Source: Ariolimax columbianus
Taxonomy: Eukaryota > Mollusca > Gastropoda > Stylommatophora > Arionidae
Assembly: GCA_036924085.1 (NCBI GenBank)
Contig: JAVGWX010000018.1
Span: 22,859,964-22,923,963, forward strand
Length of the DNA stretch: 64,000 nt
Reading direction: 5' to 3'
Shown here: positions 32,100-43,410 of the stretch, piece after piece
How the letters are laid out: every line of letters starts with the position of its first letter
How positions within the stretch are numbered: position 1 is the first letter of the stretch
Made by a program: the position numbers and the translations under genes
The notes under the pieces: model-generated
Databases searched by the model: none
What the model saw: the letters and a program-made list of their open reading frames with translations, nothing else
Told to the model about the DNA's origin: nothing

Positions 32100-32245
32100 A
32101 TATGACTAGACACTGGTTCTCACCTTATTTGAGACTAGAGGAAGCTTGAACGTATGGGATTCGAAACCCTACCGAGTCCCGCTTTTTGTTTCCTGATATA
32201 CAAGCGCCTTTACCTCTCAACCATAGTGACCCTACTGCACTGCAA
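32100..32245 (-). mobile_element. tRNA-derived SINE head
   Basis: Minus strand: GGTCACTATGGTTGAGAGGT (box A) and TAGGGTTTCGAATCCCATAC (box B), about 60 bp apart, tRNA-like. A functional tRNA is not supported. Confidence 0.6.
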
Positions 32246-32554
32246 TAGTCATGTACCTGCAAAATTGATCTAAATGAAGAATTTGTAACTAAAATAAGCA
32301 CTGTTGACCTTATTTTGCAAACAGGGATAAGCATATCCCTCACCACCCACGTGGATCCTGGCTGCCTTTACTTGTCCGGTAAGAATAGGTCCTTGTACCC
32401 ACACGCATATCGTAAAATGTGACAGTTGGGAATGAGATTTTCAAACCTAATCAGGTAAAACACCTTGCTTTAGAAACCAGCAATGCAACTGAATATATAG
32501 CGCTCCGACATACACTTCATTATAGAGCTTTCTTCAGTTAGTTCCCTATGATGA

Positions 32555-32690
32555 TGATGGCGAGAAAAAAGAAAAGGAAAAAAAAGAAGAAGAAGAAAAA
32601 GAAGAAGAAGACGAAGAAGAAGAGGAGGAAGAAGAAGAACAAGATGAAGAATTGTCGGACACTGCTTCACTAAAAAAAAAGAGTTAAGCT
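32555..32690. repeat. GAA/AAG-rich microsatellite
   Basis: Purine-only run of AAGAAG and GAGGAAG units. The minus-strand ORF (LLLPPLLLRLL) is a shadow. Confidence 0.9.
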
Positions 32691-32802
32691 TACACATTGT
32701 GATACATAATGAAAACAGAAACAAAATAGGTTTCAGTTTTCACCAGTAGGTACCTGCGCCTAAGAGATAAATGGGGTCAAGATGATGAGAAATACATTAG
32801 CT

Positions 32803-32965
32803 GTAACGGTCAGTGATCCATAGTTAACTGTTAGCGTCAGAGCTACCGACCCAGAACTGTCAAGATCCTTCTCCGCGTCCACGTGTTGTTCCTGGATAAC
32901 ATGCTGCAACAGGGCAGACTGCTTAAGGAGAAGGGATTAGAGAGATATCCGGTACCCAAAACGAC
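32803..32965 (+). mobile_element. G-family SINE-like repeat, truncated
   Basis: AACGGTCAGTGATCCATAGT, CTCCGCGTCCACGTGTTG and GCTTAAGGAGAAGGGATTAG are the 5' half of family G. It stops after a degraded GGTACCC. Confidence 0.75.
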
Positions 32966-33562
32966 TAATGGGGCGGCCATCTTTAAGCGCCCACTATGAC
33001 GTGTCTTGGCTCGTCTGCACAGTGATACCACTCACCAATCCCGGCAGACTTTGCAGCTTCCTTGTCACACAATCGAGGAGTCGGCTCTGTGAAGTCGTCG
33101 TTGCGTTCTGCTCTTTCGAACGGCAAGCTTTCTCTGAGCCTTCGGCGATGGAGCTTCACTCTGTGATCTGAGCATCTTTGGTGATCCTAGTGCGTTAGGT
33201 GGAAAGGTTCTGTGCAAACAACTCTCTGTCCGCTAACGTGGCCTGACGCTATAGATTTGACATGCCTTGTACTAAACATACAGGTTTCCACACCCAATCA
33301 CGCACCTCTTATTGTCATTAATCATCCTCTCTAAGCGATTAGGTCTTGAGAATTCTAGTTACTAATGCTGGGGGTCCTGCATCTTTCCTTTACACCGGGG
33401 GGAGGGGGGGGGGTAACCAGAAACGCATCAGCCTCCTCTGCCACATGGTGGCGGGGGGAAGAGGCCACACATCCACGTGCAAACAATACAGGAGATATGT
33501 CTAAGCCTATGCGTGGATATGGTGGTTGACAAAGAACATAAACTCAAACAGACCTAACTTAC

Positions 33563-33676
33563 TTCACTCTGTCTTGATTATCTCCCAGTGTGGGCTTTAG
33601 GTGTGTCAAATCTGGATAAAACTCTGCCTTAGGAGTGATAATATCTAGTAGTCCTTGCGATATTTCAGCATGAAAA
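33563..33676 (-). CDS. MGAT4: MGAT4-like exon D
   Basis: 114 nt between acceptor TTCCACAG and donor AA|GTAAGT. It encodes FHAEISQGLLDIITP, EFYPDLTHLKPTLGD and NQDRVK, matching the GT54 segment FxxEIxxGLxxxISP...YYPDLxxLKxTFGDSxERV. It starts with one base (Asn codon shared with exon C) and ends with two bases (Lys codon shared with exon E). The ISP and YPDL blocks are among the most conserved parts of the family. A degenerate TTTGTCACA-rich minisatellite lies just upstream of the acceptor, in intron. Confidence 0.93.
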
Positions 33677-33689
33677 CTGTGGAACAGTA

Positions 33690-34265
33690 CAATCATTCAA
33701 ATATCAATCAATGATAAACATATCAATGATAAATCAATCAATCAAAACCCTTTAATTCCCTGCGGAAAATTAGTCCTCAACAAATACTCGCCAAGTCCTT
33801 TTGTCGTGCATTATTTCCAACTCACTCCCCCTCAATATCACGTCAGAAATCTCATAACCACCCACACAACCCCCTTTTTATCACACTTCGTCACAACAAC
33901 CAAAATTCCACCTAAATGTCACACTACAAATTTCTTTGTCACAAAAGTCAAAATTACACCTCAATATCATTCCACAAATCTTTTTATCACATTTCATCAC
34001 AACAACCAAAATTCCACCTAAACGTCGCACTACAAATTTATTTGTCACACTTTGTCACAAAAATCAAAATTCAACCTCAATACCACTCAATAAATCTCTT
34101 TGTCACAAAAGTCAAAATTCCACCTAAATATTACAATACCTCTTTATCACACTTTGTCACAAAAATCTAAATTTCACATCAATACAACACCACAAATCTA
34201 TGTGTCACACTCGGTCACACAAACCCAAACTCCCCCTCAATGTCACGTCACAAACAACTAATAGC
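33690..34265. repeat. irregular CTCACA/TTTGTCAC minisatellite
   Basis: Degenerate units of about 36 bp such as TTTGTCACAAAAGTCAAAAT and TCCACCTAAAT. They are open in several plus frames by composition. It begins about 15 bp upstream (in gene sense) of the exon D acceptor. Confidence 0.85.
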
Positions 34266-34629
34266 TCTTTCTACTCCCCCCCCCCCCCCTTTTACAGAAT
34301 TTCGTTTTAATGACGTAAAATTATATAAAATGTAAATCTGGCAAATGTTCAGATAAAACAACATTTAAAAAAAATGTATTTCAAATTGTATTAATTAAAT
34401 ACGTTCTGATTGACTTGCTAAAAGTTTATAACATTATTTTAAAATTAATAATTATCCCCAGAGCCGAAATATTGGCTCACAAAATTTCTTACAATACCGT
34501 AGAACTGATATATCGGCTTGAATAATTGCTATTATACAAGCTTCTACATACATTATTTTTCTCAAAATACACACGAGTCTTTCCTTCCTACGGGTAGTAT
34601 TATATTTCCGAATTAAACGTGCCAAGAGG

Positions 34630-34995
34630 CTCCATTAATAATAATAATGTTCGCTTAGGCGTCTGAGGCCCGTTGCGTCGGTCGGTCACACCCGGATCCC
34701 GCGTGGTTTCAGGCCTAGTCTAGATCGGAGGTGAAACTGGCTATCTGCCTGAGCCATACTGTGCGGGGACGGCCTTTTCTGCTCCTCCAGCCGGTCGGGG
34801 GGAAACTTTTGGCCCTGAGGAATGACTTGTGTAGTATCTTGTAGGCCGGGGTTTTCTGGCCCAGCCGTACAACATGATCGAATAAAGACACCAAGCGTCT
34901 TTGAAATTGGGAGGAGGCTTAACAGAGACCACCACGTTGCGGATGTAGTCATACAATCGGATGACTAGGATACACCGCAAAACATTTTGGAGTGA
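34630..34995 (-). mobile_element. LINE/retroposon 3' end with TAA-rich tail
   Basis: The minus-strand open segment GPENPGLQDTTQVIPQGQ...LEEQKRPSPHSMAQADSQF precedes the 3' end (CGGGCCTCAGACGCCTAAGC) and (ATT)n. The end is shared with 24520-24590. I do not know the protein family. Confidence 0.6.
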
Positions 34996-35044
34996 ATAAG
35001 TTGAACAACAATAACTTACTTAACATAAAATAATCTAACCAATC

Positions 35045-35960
35045 CATTCTTCTTCTTCTTCTTCTTCTTCTTCGTACGCAGTCAGACAGTAACCATTATT
35101 TTTTCGAAAAAAGCGGCGGTCATCCTGAGGCTGTCGACACTGCCATAGAGCTTCTCTTGTGGTTCCACTGGTGATGGCCACATTTGCTCTCTCTGATCCT
35201 CGTATGTCGGGCAGTTCTGCAGCAGATGCTCAGCGGTCATTTTCTCGGTACCACACGGGCATTCGTCGGTACCACCTATCTTCAATTTGTTGAATAGGTG
35301 GTACCTCAGTCTATTGTGGCCAGTGCGAAGTCTGAAGACAACGACCTGCTCTCTTCTGTTCAACTGGTAATAGGCATCGTTTTTGGTGTAGCCAGTATGT
35401 TCTGTTTCCCATTTGGTCATGTATCTAGCTCTAATAAGCCGTTTTGACTCTTCGTAGGTCATACTAGTATCTGTGTGTGGTAGTTTTGTACCTTCTTTTG
35501 CCAGTCTGTCTGCCTCCTCGTTGCCTTGGATGTTGCAGTGAGATGGAACCCACTGCACCACTACCCTTTTTGGTGCGGACTGCTGGCATAGTTGACAGAG
35601 TACTGCTCTTAAATCATTAAGTTCAGTATTTTTCTGGCTTTTTAGTGCTGTGACTACGGCCAGTGCATCGGTAAGCAGGATTATGTGGCTTTCATTCCTT
35701 TTACCTGTCACCATTTCTTCCACTGCCGCAATCAGTGCCTCTATCTCCGCTCTGAAATCGCTTGTGTATTTTCCAGTAGCGAATGACAGTGTTATTTTTC
35801 TGCCATTTGGTAGGTTCAAGAATGCCCCTGCCCCTTCGTTCTGTGTTGTGTTTGTTACAGAACCGTCGATGTATGCATGGGTCCAGTCCATGCTTGGGTA
35901 GTTTTTCGTTATGTACCTCAGGGTGGATGTTTTAAAAATGTATGGTTTTTTGTTTTCCAA
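35045..35960 (-). mobile_element. N-family LINE: RNase H and zinc-knuckle end, open
   Basis: A 292-codon open frame. RNase H spans about residues 20-150: WTHAYIDGSVTN (first Asp), SDFRAEIEALIAAVEEM (Glu), ILLTDALAVVTAL (Asp), VVVQWVPSHCNIQGNEEADR (His and last Asp). The C-terminal CPCG...AEHLLQNC knuckle follows, then the stop and a (CTTCTT) tail on the plus strand. All four RNase H acidic residues are present, so this is a young copy. The RT upstream is absent, since the frame meets a 21-bp array at about 36 kb. It is on the same strand as the host gene, in the intron between exons C and D. Confidence 0.92.
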
Positions 35961-36007
35961 AACAATTTAACCTGTTAGATTGCATGGTGCTTGCGTATTT
36001 AATATTA

Positions 36008-36911
36008 CACATGAACGGTGCTAGCAATCACATGAACGGTGCTCGCAATCACATGAACGGTGCTAGCAACCACATGAACGGTGCTAGCAATCACATGAAC
36101 GGTGCTAGCAATCACATGAACGGTGCTAGCAATCATATGAACGGTGCTCGCATACACATGAACGGTGCTAGCAATCACATGAACGGTGCTAGCAATCACA
36201 TGAACGGTGCTAGCAATCACATGAACGGTGCTAGCAATCACATGAACGGTGCTAGCAATCACATGAACGGTGCTCGCAATCAAATGAACGGTGCTAGCAA
36301 TCACATGAACGGTGCTAGCAATCACATGAACGGTGCTAGCAATCACATGAACGGTGCTAGCAATCACATGAACGGTGCTAGCAATCAAATGAACGGTGCT
36401 AGCAATCAAATGAACGGTGCTAGCAATCACATGAACGGTGCTAGCAATCACATGAACGGTGCTAGCAATCACATGAACGGTGCTAGCAATCACATGAACG
36501 GTGCTAGCAATCACATGAACGGTGCTCGCAATCACATGAATTGTGCTAGCAATCACATGAACGGTGCTAGCAATCACATGAACGGTGCTAGCAATCACAT
36601 GAACGGTGCTAGCAATCACATGAACGGTTCTCGCAATCACATGAACGGTGCTAGCAATCACATTAACGGTGCTAGCAATCACATGAACGGTGCTAGCAAT
36701 CACATGAACGGTGCTAGCAATCACATGAACGGTGCTAGCAATCACATGAACGGTGCTAGCAATCACATGAAGAGTGCTCGCAATCACATGAACGGTGCTA
36801 GCAATCACATGAACGGTGCTAGCAATCACATGAACGGTGCTAGCAATCACATGAACGGTGCTAGCAATCACATGAACGGTGCTAGCAATCACATGAACGG
36901 TGCTAGCAATC
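36008..36911. repeat. 21-bp satellite, about 43 copies, open on both strands
   Basis: Tandem copies of CACATGAACGGTGCTAGCAA plus T. Since 21 is a multiple of 3 and no stops occur, it is open as (HMNGASN)n on plus and (VIASTVH)n on minus. Variants (CGCAAT, CAAATG) are spread through the array. It begins within 50 bp of the LINE's open end and is treated as satellite DNA, not a gene. Confidence 0.95.
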
Positions 36912-36949
36912 TTAAAAAGTTGAGAGCCCCTGCTTTAAATTTTTGATTT

Positions 36950-37665
36950 TTCTCTGCGAGTACGCGAGTGAGCAGACATTGAGATTGACGGTTTAGTCCG
37001 TCCCTCACTTCTGCTATGCTCCACTTGTTCCTGACATCTGTCTGGTTGTTCTTTAGCTAACGGATGAGAAACTCTCTTTCTGGGGCTCTGTGAGCTGTAG
37101 TTGATGGTATTCCGTTATGACTTAGGTACCAACTCGATATTGCACATAGCTGAGTGCAAACCATTGGTGTGGGAGAAGCGTGTCCCAGACCCTATTGCAA
37201 AACTGAGACACGGCGGAAGTGACAAAACGCGGGATTCTCTCAAACCCCCGCCGGTTGATTGAGGTGGTACCCCATCGGGTTTCCAGTACCAGCTTGGAAA
37301 TGCACTCCGCTCGGTGTGATCAACTCACCATTTTAAAATAGCTGTGGGAGCCCGATTCCGGAAATGCACAGCGCCGAAGGTACCCAACTCGGCACTGCGC
37401 TCCGAGAAACGTGGCCCTTACCCTATTGCAAAATGAAACATGGCGGAACTGTCGTATACGGAACTTCTCTCAAGGTCCCGTATGTTGGTAGAGATGGCAA
37501 GCCCGCAAGGGTCTCCTCATAGTTGTTCTAGCTTGGCATTCAACATTGCAAACCATCGAATGGATTACGTTTCCATCTGTGGTGGGAAATGAGCCAGATG
37601 CTCTGGTTTATGCACAGGGTAGGAAGGTACGCCACTGGAACCCCCTGCACTATTAACTAAAACCC
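36950..37665. other. unclassified GC-richer block with internal duplication
   Basis: Two related segments, about 37155-37275 and 37395-37510, share ACCCTATTGCAAAA, GACACGGCGGAA / AACATGGCGGAA, and a following TTCTCTCAA...CCCG motif. I see no clear protein. It could be a LINE 5' region that belonged to the element at 35.0-36.0 kb. Confidence 0.4.
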
Positions 37666-38148
37666 CCAAGAACTAACCGCCATTGGAAGCTGATTAACCC
37701 TTCACAGTACAACCTAATATATTAGATTTGTTTCTTAAGACACGAATCGTTTGAATTAGGCCGAACTGAAAAAGGTTAAGATACAAATCTAAAAAGTTTG
37801 GCAGAACTGTATAAGGTTAATAAAAAGTATAATCAGTTTGACAGGTCTGTAAAGGGTAATAACCAAATCTAATCAATGTAGGGCGGACTGTAAAGGGTTT
37901 ACAATAATAATAATAGCACTAATAATGACAATAATAATAATAGCAATAATAATAAGACGAAGAAGATGTACATCTACACATAATTACGAATGAGTGCAAA
38001 CCTTAACGATTTTAACATCTTGGCTTTGCTTTGAAGTTGGATATAATGAAAGTAAAGAGCAACACTTGACATTTAGAGATTCATATTTCAATTATGTAGT
38101 GTTTATCAGAATTGTTTGTACAAACAACACTAAAAACAACATACTCAC
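37666..38148. other. AT-rich intron with ATA-type microsatellite
   Basis: Short AATAATAAT runs are at 37905-37950. The remainder is unassigned, up to the exon C donor. Confidence 0.5.
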
Positions 38149-38198
38149 TTGACTTTCAACTGATCTATAACTTGCGTCTCGTAGGTTTCATTCCAAGG
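38149..38198 (-). CDS. MGAT4: MGAT4-like exon C (50-nt mini-exon)
   Basis: 50 nt between acceptor ATTTTGCAG and donor AA|GTGAGT. It encodes PWNETYETQVIDQLKV plus two bases of an Asn codon completed by exon D. It fills exactly the gap between CIAE (exon B) and FHAEISQGLL (exon D), where family members have a short helix (for example TDIDYVxxVVANL). Similarity is weak because the segment is short. The call rests mainly on the fit of both phases and on collinearity. Confidence 0.8.
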
Positions 38199-38369
38199 CT
38201 GCAAAATAAAACAAATAAATTGTAGAAAGAAAACAACAAAAAGCTGGGAAATGTAGTTCTTAGTTGACCGGTTTTTTCTACAGGGGCAGATGCCCTTGTG
38301 CAGGTGCCAGCTCTGGTATGAGCTGGATGTAGCCGGGAGATGGATTACATGCTTAGCCGGCTAGGCTAG

Positions 38370-38620
38370 AGCAGCTTTATATTCCGTTGCGTTGGGACAA
38401 GCGTTTACGGAGAGTGGTTAACCGTTTCGCAAGAAATCTTAATAGACTCAAACACTACAGCAAAGTAGACCCTAATCCTGTTAGGCGCCATCTATGCAGC
38501 TCTACACAAACCACCTAACCATCGTCGGTGTTATGCCATGTCACATAGTGAGTCGCCTCTTACGACACGTCTTCTGTTGGGCAATGTATTAACTGTTGGC
38601 AGTGCTGGGAAATGTAGTAC
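38370..38620 (-). mobile_element. T-family SINE 3' body fragment
   Basis: AATAGACTCAAACACTACAG, AAAGTAGACCCTAATCC and GGCGCCATCTATGCAGC are the reverse complement of the 3' body at 2570-2640 and 28120-28180. The head is missing or too decayed to see. Confidence 0.55.
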
Positions 38621-38979
38621 AGTCAACAATGTGTCTGTATGCCAGCTCGCCCTCCCGTCCGTATCAATCGTTTCCATACAGCATTGCTCTCTGAGGGATA
38701 CTGTCTAGTGTTTGACGTGTCCCGTGGCCGAACCATTTGGTTTGCTGTCTCTCGATGAGGTCTAGCACCGGTGTTGTAACTTCTTGTTTCCTAATATCTT
38801 CGTATCTGATTCTATCCATTCTTGTTACTCCAAGCATTCGTCACAGGCATTTCATCTCTATTGCTACGACGTTTCTTGTATATTTGTTTATCCAATTCTG
38901 ACACTGGTAGTAAAATGTGGGAAGGAATATTGTGTTGTGTATCGTTGTGTTTGTATCCACTGTCATGTGTTTATATTTG

Positions 38980-39395
38980 AGGCGTATTCAAATGAAACCA
39001 AACTAAACTGCTACAAGTGAACATGCGTACGATACGCATGATGACGTTACTTCTTGTGTAAACAGCACATACCAACCGCCAAGTTTGCAAAATTTCAGTA
39101 TCCTCCGATTCATAGTTTCCTCAGCAGACTGTTGAAAACATGGCGGGTGTGATAGTGAATCCGTTCAGAGTTGATCAGCGAGCGGTGATTCGGTTTCTAA
39201 CAGCTGAAGGATATCAGCCAGTTGACATTCATCGTAGAATACTGGCAGTATATGGTGACAAAAGTGTGTCACAGATAACAGGGAAGAACTGGACAACGAT
39301 GTTTAAAGAAGAACGTGAGTTAACGAAAGATCTACCGAGACCAGGTCAGACGCATTTCGTTGCGTTAACTCACGCCCTTCTTCGTAAGTCCTGAT
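38980..39395 (+). mobile_element. mariner-like foldback, left arm and loop only
   Basis: Terminal GAGGCGTATTCAAATGAAAC, ATG GCG GGT at 39140, HTH peptide RVDQRAVIRFLTAEGYQPVD and KNWTTMFKEERELTKDLPRP. The loop (GACCAGGTCAGACGCA) and the first 20 nt of a right arm (GTTAACTCACGCCCTTCTTC) are present, then the match ends. This shows descent from the same foldback design as at 30.3 kb. Confidence 0.82.
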
Positions 39396-39404
39396 GGAAT
39401 TTTG

Positions 39405-39480
39405 AACACGAATTAGACTTCATCCTGGCGACTGGCCTGCAGATATAGCATGACCAAAAGATCCTGAACGCAAAGAAAGA
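39405..39480 (+). mobile_element. N-type LINE 3' end fragment
   Basis: It encodes ELDFILATGLQI before a stop, equal to the end of the relic at 6180-6540 (TVDFILATGLQI). It directly joins the truncated foldback. Confidence 0.55.
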
Positions 39481-40985
39481 GAACTGAATGATAAACAAAT
39501 TGAGCAAATTAAATATGTTGGACATGTAAAGAAACAATATACCCTGCTGAAAACAATACTAGAGGGAAATTTTGAAGAGATGGGCAAGTGGAAGGCAGAG
39601 TTAGAAGTTGGAGAGCGACAGCACGAGGTGGACTGATAACAGTCTGTCGGAGTGTACCCTGAAGGCAAGAAATATTATGTTTATCTATTGTAATCAAACT
39701 TCGATGCTAAGACGGTACTTCACATCATAATAATCTTATCAGAAAATAAGGGTGCTTGAGAGGATGGAGAAGACACGAGTATAACTAGCGAGCTGTAGGA
39801 AGCATCGGTAGTTACACCCTTCATCATAACCGAACTTAGGCCTAGGCTAAAACAAATTACAGCTGCCAAGAAAAATTTTCAGAATTTGTTTTGAGGATTC
39901 CCCCATTCCCACTGAACTGGAATTCCCATTTCAAATTCACCGCCATCAATCCACCTGGCGTCAATTTATTTTTATCATCAAGCGGGAGGCTTGTGTTGTT
40001 GTTAGGTGTAACCTCCTGTATGCGTCAGAGACACCCTCGATCCACTGACGCCAAGGTCAACCTCTTGTTCGCGTTCCGGGTGCCTGCATATGAATTGATT
40101 TTGTTGCAGACTGGTCATAATGCATTCTGACTAAATGATCAAACCACTTGAGTTTTTACTGGACTGGACGTCAGTGTGGGCACTAACTCGAAATGGCTCC
40201 ACTGTCTACCCTAATGTGGTGTTGCATACTCCTTCACGGATTGTCTTTTCGGCTACACTTCTCACACAACGCATCTTACAGCTCTGGGGTTTACTCTAAA
40301 GTCTTTCTAGTCAAGACCAAGATTGACATTGGTAACACAATGTAGGAATAAATAGTGTATTTATCATCTTCCTTTTAGTTGAAAGAAGTATTTAAGGGTG
40401 TTTAAAAGTTGGTGCAATTTGAAAGTGGACACTTTTCACTTTCTAAATTCTAATCTCTACGTCCACTCTTCCGTCATCAGTGAACATCCTACCCAATTAT
40501 TTGAACTCCCTTACTTCCTTGATACCAATGTCACCGATGTGAAAACGTCTGTACGTGTTCATACGATAACAAAGAAGTCTTTGTCTCGTCTGTATTGATC
40601 TTAGTGATATATTCGTTGACTCTCCACACCCTATTCCTTTATTACCTTCAACAGATTATATAGCTTTACCCGGTCGAATAACTTCTTCTGATCAATGAAA
40701 GCCACGTGAAGATTCTTTTTGCATGCTATAGTTTTTTCCCTTAACTGCATGAGAGCAAATACATAAGAGCTCTAATGAAAGAATATTGAAACGTTGTTGA
40801 TATTAACCTTACGGGTGAACTAAAACACGTCAATGCGTATGTCAAGCAGAATTACTCAGAAAAAGAATAAATTCGCAACAAAAATCTGTTTCAAATAATG
40901 GTCAAAGATAAGATTAATTTAGTTGTTCTAATGTGGAAGGAATATTACGGCTATTCGTTAGTCTAATGGGTATAAATTGTTGATG
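39481..40985. other. unassigned intronic stretch
   Basis: Frames between 39890 and 40620 resemble broken LINE thumb sequence in composition, but I cannot name a motif. The remainder is AT-rich. There is no splice-bounded MGAT4 peptide. Confidence 0.35.
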
Positions 40986-41019
40986 ATAAAGGTTATTTTC
41001 ACAGCTGAAGAGAATACAA

Positions 41020-41472
41020 AATTAACTTAGATCAAGCAGGTCGCAATTGAACTGAGATCAAACAGGTCTCAAATGAATTGAGATCAAGCATGTCTCAAAT
41101 GAACTGAGATCAAAACAAGTCAAATGAACTGAGATCAAACAGGTCTCAAATGAACTGAGATCAAGCAGGTCTAAAATCAACTGAGATCAAACAGGTCTCA
41201 AATGAACTGAGATCAAACAGGTCTCAAATAAACTGAGATCAAATAGGTCTCAAATGAACTGAAATCAAACAGGTCTCAAATGAACTGAGATCAAACAGGT
41301 CTGAAATGTACTGAGATCAAATAGGTCTCAAATGAACTGAGATCAAACAGGTCTCAAATGAACTGAGATCAAACATGGCTCAAATGAACTGAGATCAAAC
41401 AGGTCTGAAATGAACTGAGATTAAACGGGTCTCAAATCAACTGAGATCAAACAGGTCTCAAATGAACTGCAT
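41020..41472. repeat. 26-bp minisatellite
   Basis: About 17 copies of AACTGAGATCAAACAGGTCT plus CAAATG, with point variants and one short unit near 41115. Confidence 0.93.
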
Positions 41473-41734
41473 AGAAAGCGATGAGATGTGTGGTATATCC
41501 TTTGATGCCATTATTTCATGATTTTGCTTTCAGTGAATGGAGAAAAACAATTATTTAAAGTGTAGGCTTTTTTCATATCATTGCTCTGATTTGCGAACAA
41601 GTTTATTATTACATGTACAATCAACCATGATAGGTTCTTCTGTCAGCATTTTGTAAGTTAAAATTACTTCTTCAATTTCAGTTATCACTTTCAATTGGTT
41701 TACTATATTGTAATCTAGAGATCAGGGGAGAAGA

Positions 41735-42179
41735 CTAACGTCTGGTCAGGCAAAACATACTGATCAGACATGATAGTCATGGTAAAGCAAAACATACTGG
41801 TCAGACATGTTTGTCAGGGTCTGGGAAAACTTACTGATCAGACATGATAGTCAGGGTCAGGCAAAACATACTAATCAGACATATTAGTCAGGGTCAGGCA
41901 AAACATACTGATCAGACATGATAGTCAGGGTCAGGCAAATCGTACTGATCAGACATGTTAGTCAGTCAGACACAATATACTGGTCAAGACCCTCGCTTCG
42001 GCTTCCGCGTAGACCTACCTGGAAACGGGATGTTTTCACGGGAGCCTGGTTAACGAGGTGGGGGATCTAAGTGATGCCCATAGTAGTGAGCGACATGCAG
42101 ATGAAGCCAAGTATCGTACAATCGAAAACCTTGTCAAACTTCATCAGCACGCTCGAGATGTGAGGAAAGTGTAACAGTT
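41735..42179 (-). mobile_element. V-family repeat, part 1 (with internal tandem units)
   Basis: Six or so units of GGTCAGGCAAAACATACTGA plus TCAGACATGATAGTCA (41735-41965) are followed by the V core in reverse (CAAGACCCTCGCTTCGGCTT, CGAGATGTGAGGAAAG). It is interrupted at 42180 by a solo LTR and resumes at 43314. Confidence 0.78.
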
Positions 42180-42534
42180 CCAACCGGAGCATGAGTGTTT
42201 AGGGCAGGGATGATCTGAGAACAAAGGTACCTGAATGTGTGCCAAGGTCACTCACCGTCTCGATACTAAGTCAACAAAGGAAAACACGGTTGGGGGAAAG
42301 AATGTGCACAGATGGTGAACTAGGAACTGACCACTGGCGTTTCGATTTGGTTAGTGGGGGAGGACTGACAGACAAGAGAGCAGCGGAGCTTGCTGCGATA
42401 TTTGAGTGACAGGAGAGTGATGCGTTCCAATGGCAGCTGAATGGAGTCAAGACGTCCCCCAGAGATCCATTGGATAGCTCTGATACTGCTTGAGACTATA
42501 TAAAACTAGACAAAGTTTAGCTCAAGCAGACTGG

Positions 42535-42570
<36 letters not shown>

Positions 42571-43313
42571 AGAGAGAGAATTTAGCTAGGAGTCTGTTTA
42601 GCTCACCGACTTAATAGAAGAGTGATTGATGGGCTGTTTTTACGAATGTGTAAGAACAGGGTCGCTGAACAAGCATACGCCTTCGAGTCTTGGCCAGTCG
42701 CTCTATAAGGTGTGTGTTGGGCGCCCTGTGTTTAAGAGAGATCTAGATGTATGTCTGGTGTTTGTAGACACCGTAGGAACGATGTATGTTCTGAGAAGTT
42801 ACGCAAGTGTACAGATCGACTAGGTGATATCTAGATGTGTGTGTGGTGTGTGTAGACACCGAGGGGACGATGTATGTTCCAGAGCGTGCGTATACGCTGA
42901 TCGATTGAGTTTGTAATCATATGTGAGTATAAGTTGAATATATTGAATGCATTATGTCCAGATCACCCACCTGAGGGGATCTGATTGTCACAGAGTACGA
43001 ACGTGAGGACGGATTGCTGATAGCGTATTGACTGTGCAGATAAGGGGAGGGAAGTTTGTGACTAGAACGGGTTAGACTAGTTGGGATCAACATCAATAGC
43101 TTATGCTTATAAATCCCGAGCATCTATTTCGATAAGATTGTATTTATAATATTGTTTGTAATTTCATTGCGCTCATTTTAATAGTTGTTGTAAGAGCATT
43201 GATATAATAAATATGCCACCTGCTGCGTGCTATGTTACTTGCAGTGTGTGGTCGTGAATGATGTGGATGAGTGTGGTAACATTATAGATAGTGGAAACCT
43301 GGACTCTGCTACA
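42180..43313 (+). mobile_element. solo LTR, 1134 bp, with 4-bp target duplication
   Basis: It begins TGTAACAGTTCC and ends CTCTGCTACA, giving TGTA...TACA inverted ends. It is flanked by AAAG on both sides (42176-42179 and 43314-43317) and splits a V-family repeat whose sequence rejoins cleanly across it. Inside are a TATA-like ACTATATAAAAC near 42496, a GA microsatellite, two copies of a block of about 110 bp containing GTAGACACCG...GACGATGTATGTTC, and AATAAA near 43207. No gag or pol remains. It is presumably a Ty3-type or related retrotransposon relic. Confidence 0.85.
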
Positions 43314-43410
43314 AAAGCTACGTCAACCCGCCACTTAACGTCCTTTTCAGGGCGCACACAAGAGTAATCCTACTTATTGTAGGCATCCAACAATAACAAT
43401 GATATAGATC
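43314..43410 (-). mobile_element. V-family repeat, part 2
   Basis: CGTCAACCCGCCACTTAACG, TCCTTTTCAGGGCGCACACA and CCAACAATAACAA continue the V core broken off at 42179. Confidence 0.75.

Noticed and set aside
35942..36946. 334-codon plus ORF and 295-codon minus ORF
   Set aside because: Both are read-through of the 21-bp satellite. Codon content is fixed by the unit, and the flanks have no start context or homology.
40990..41475. CRISPR-like array
   Set aside because: Repeats are head-to-tail without unique spacers, in eukaryotic DNA. The same holds for the other minisatellites.
42180..43313. Endogenous retrovirus genes
   Set aside because: Only an LTR is present. No gag, protease, RT or env frame lies within or beside it.
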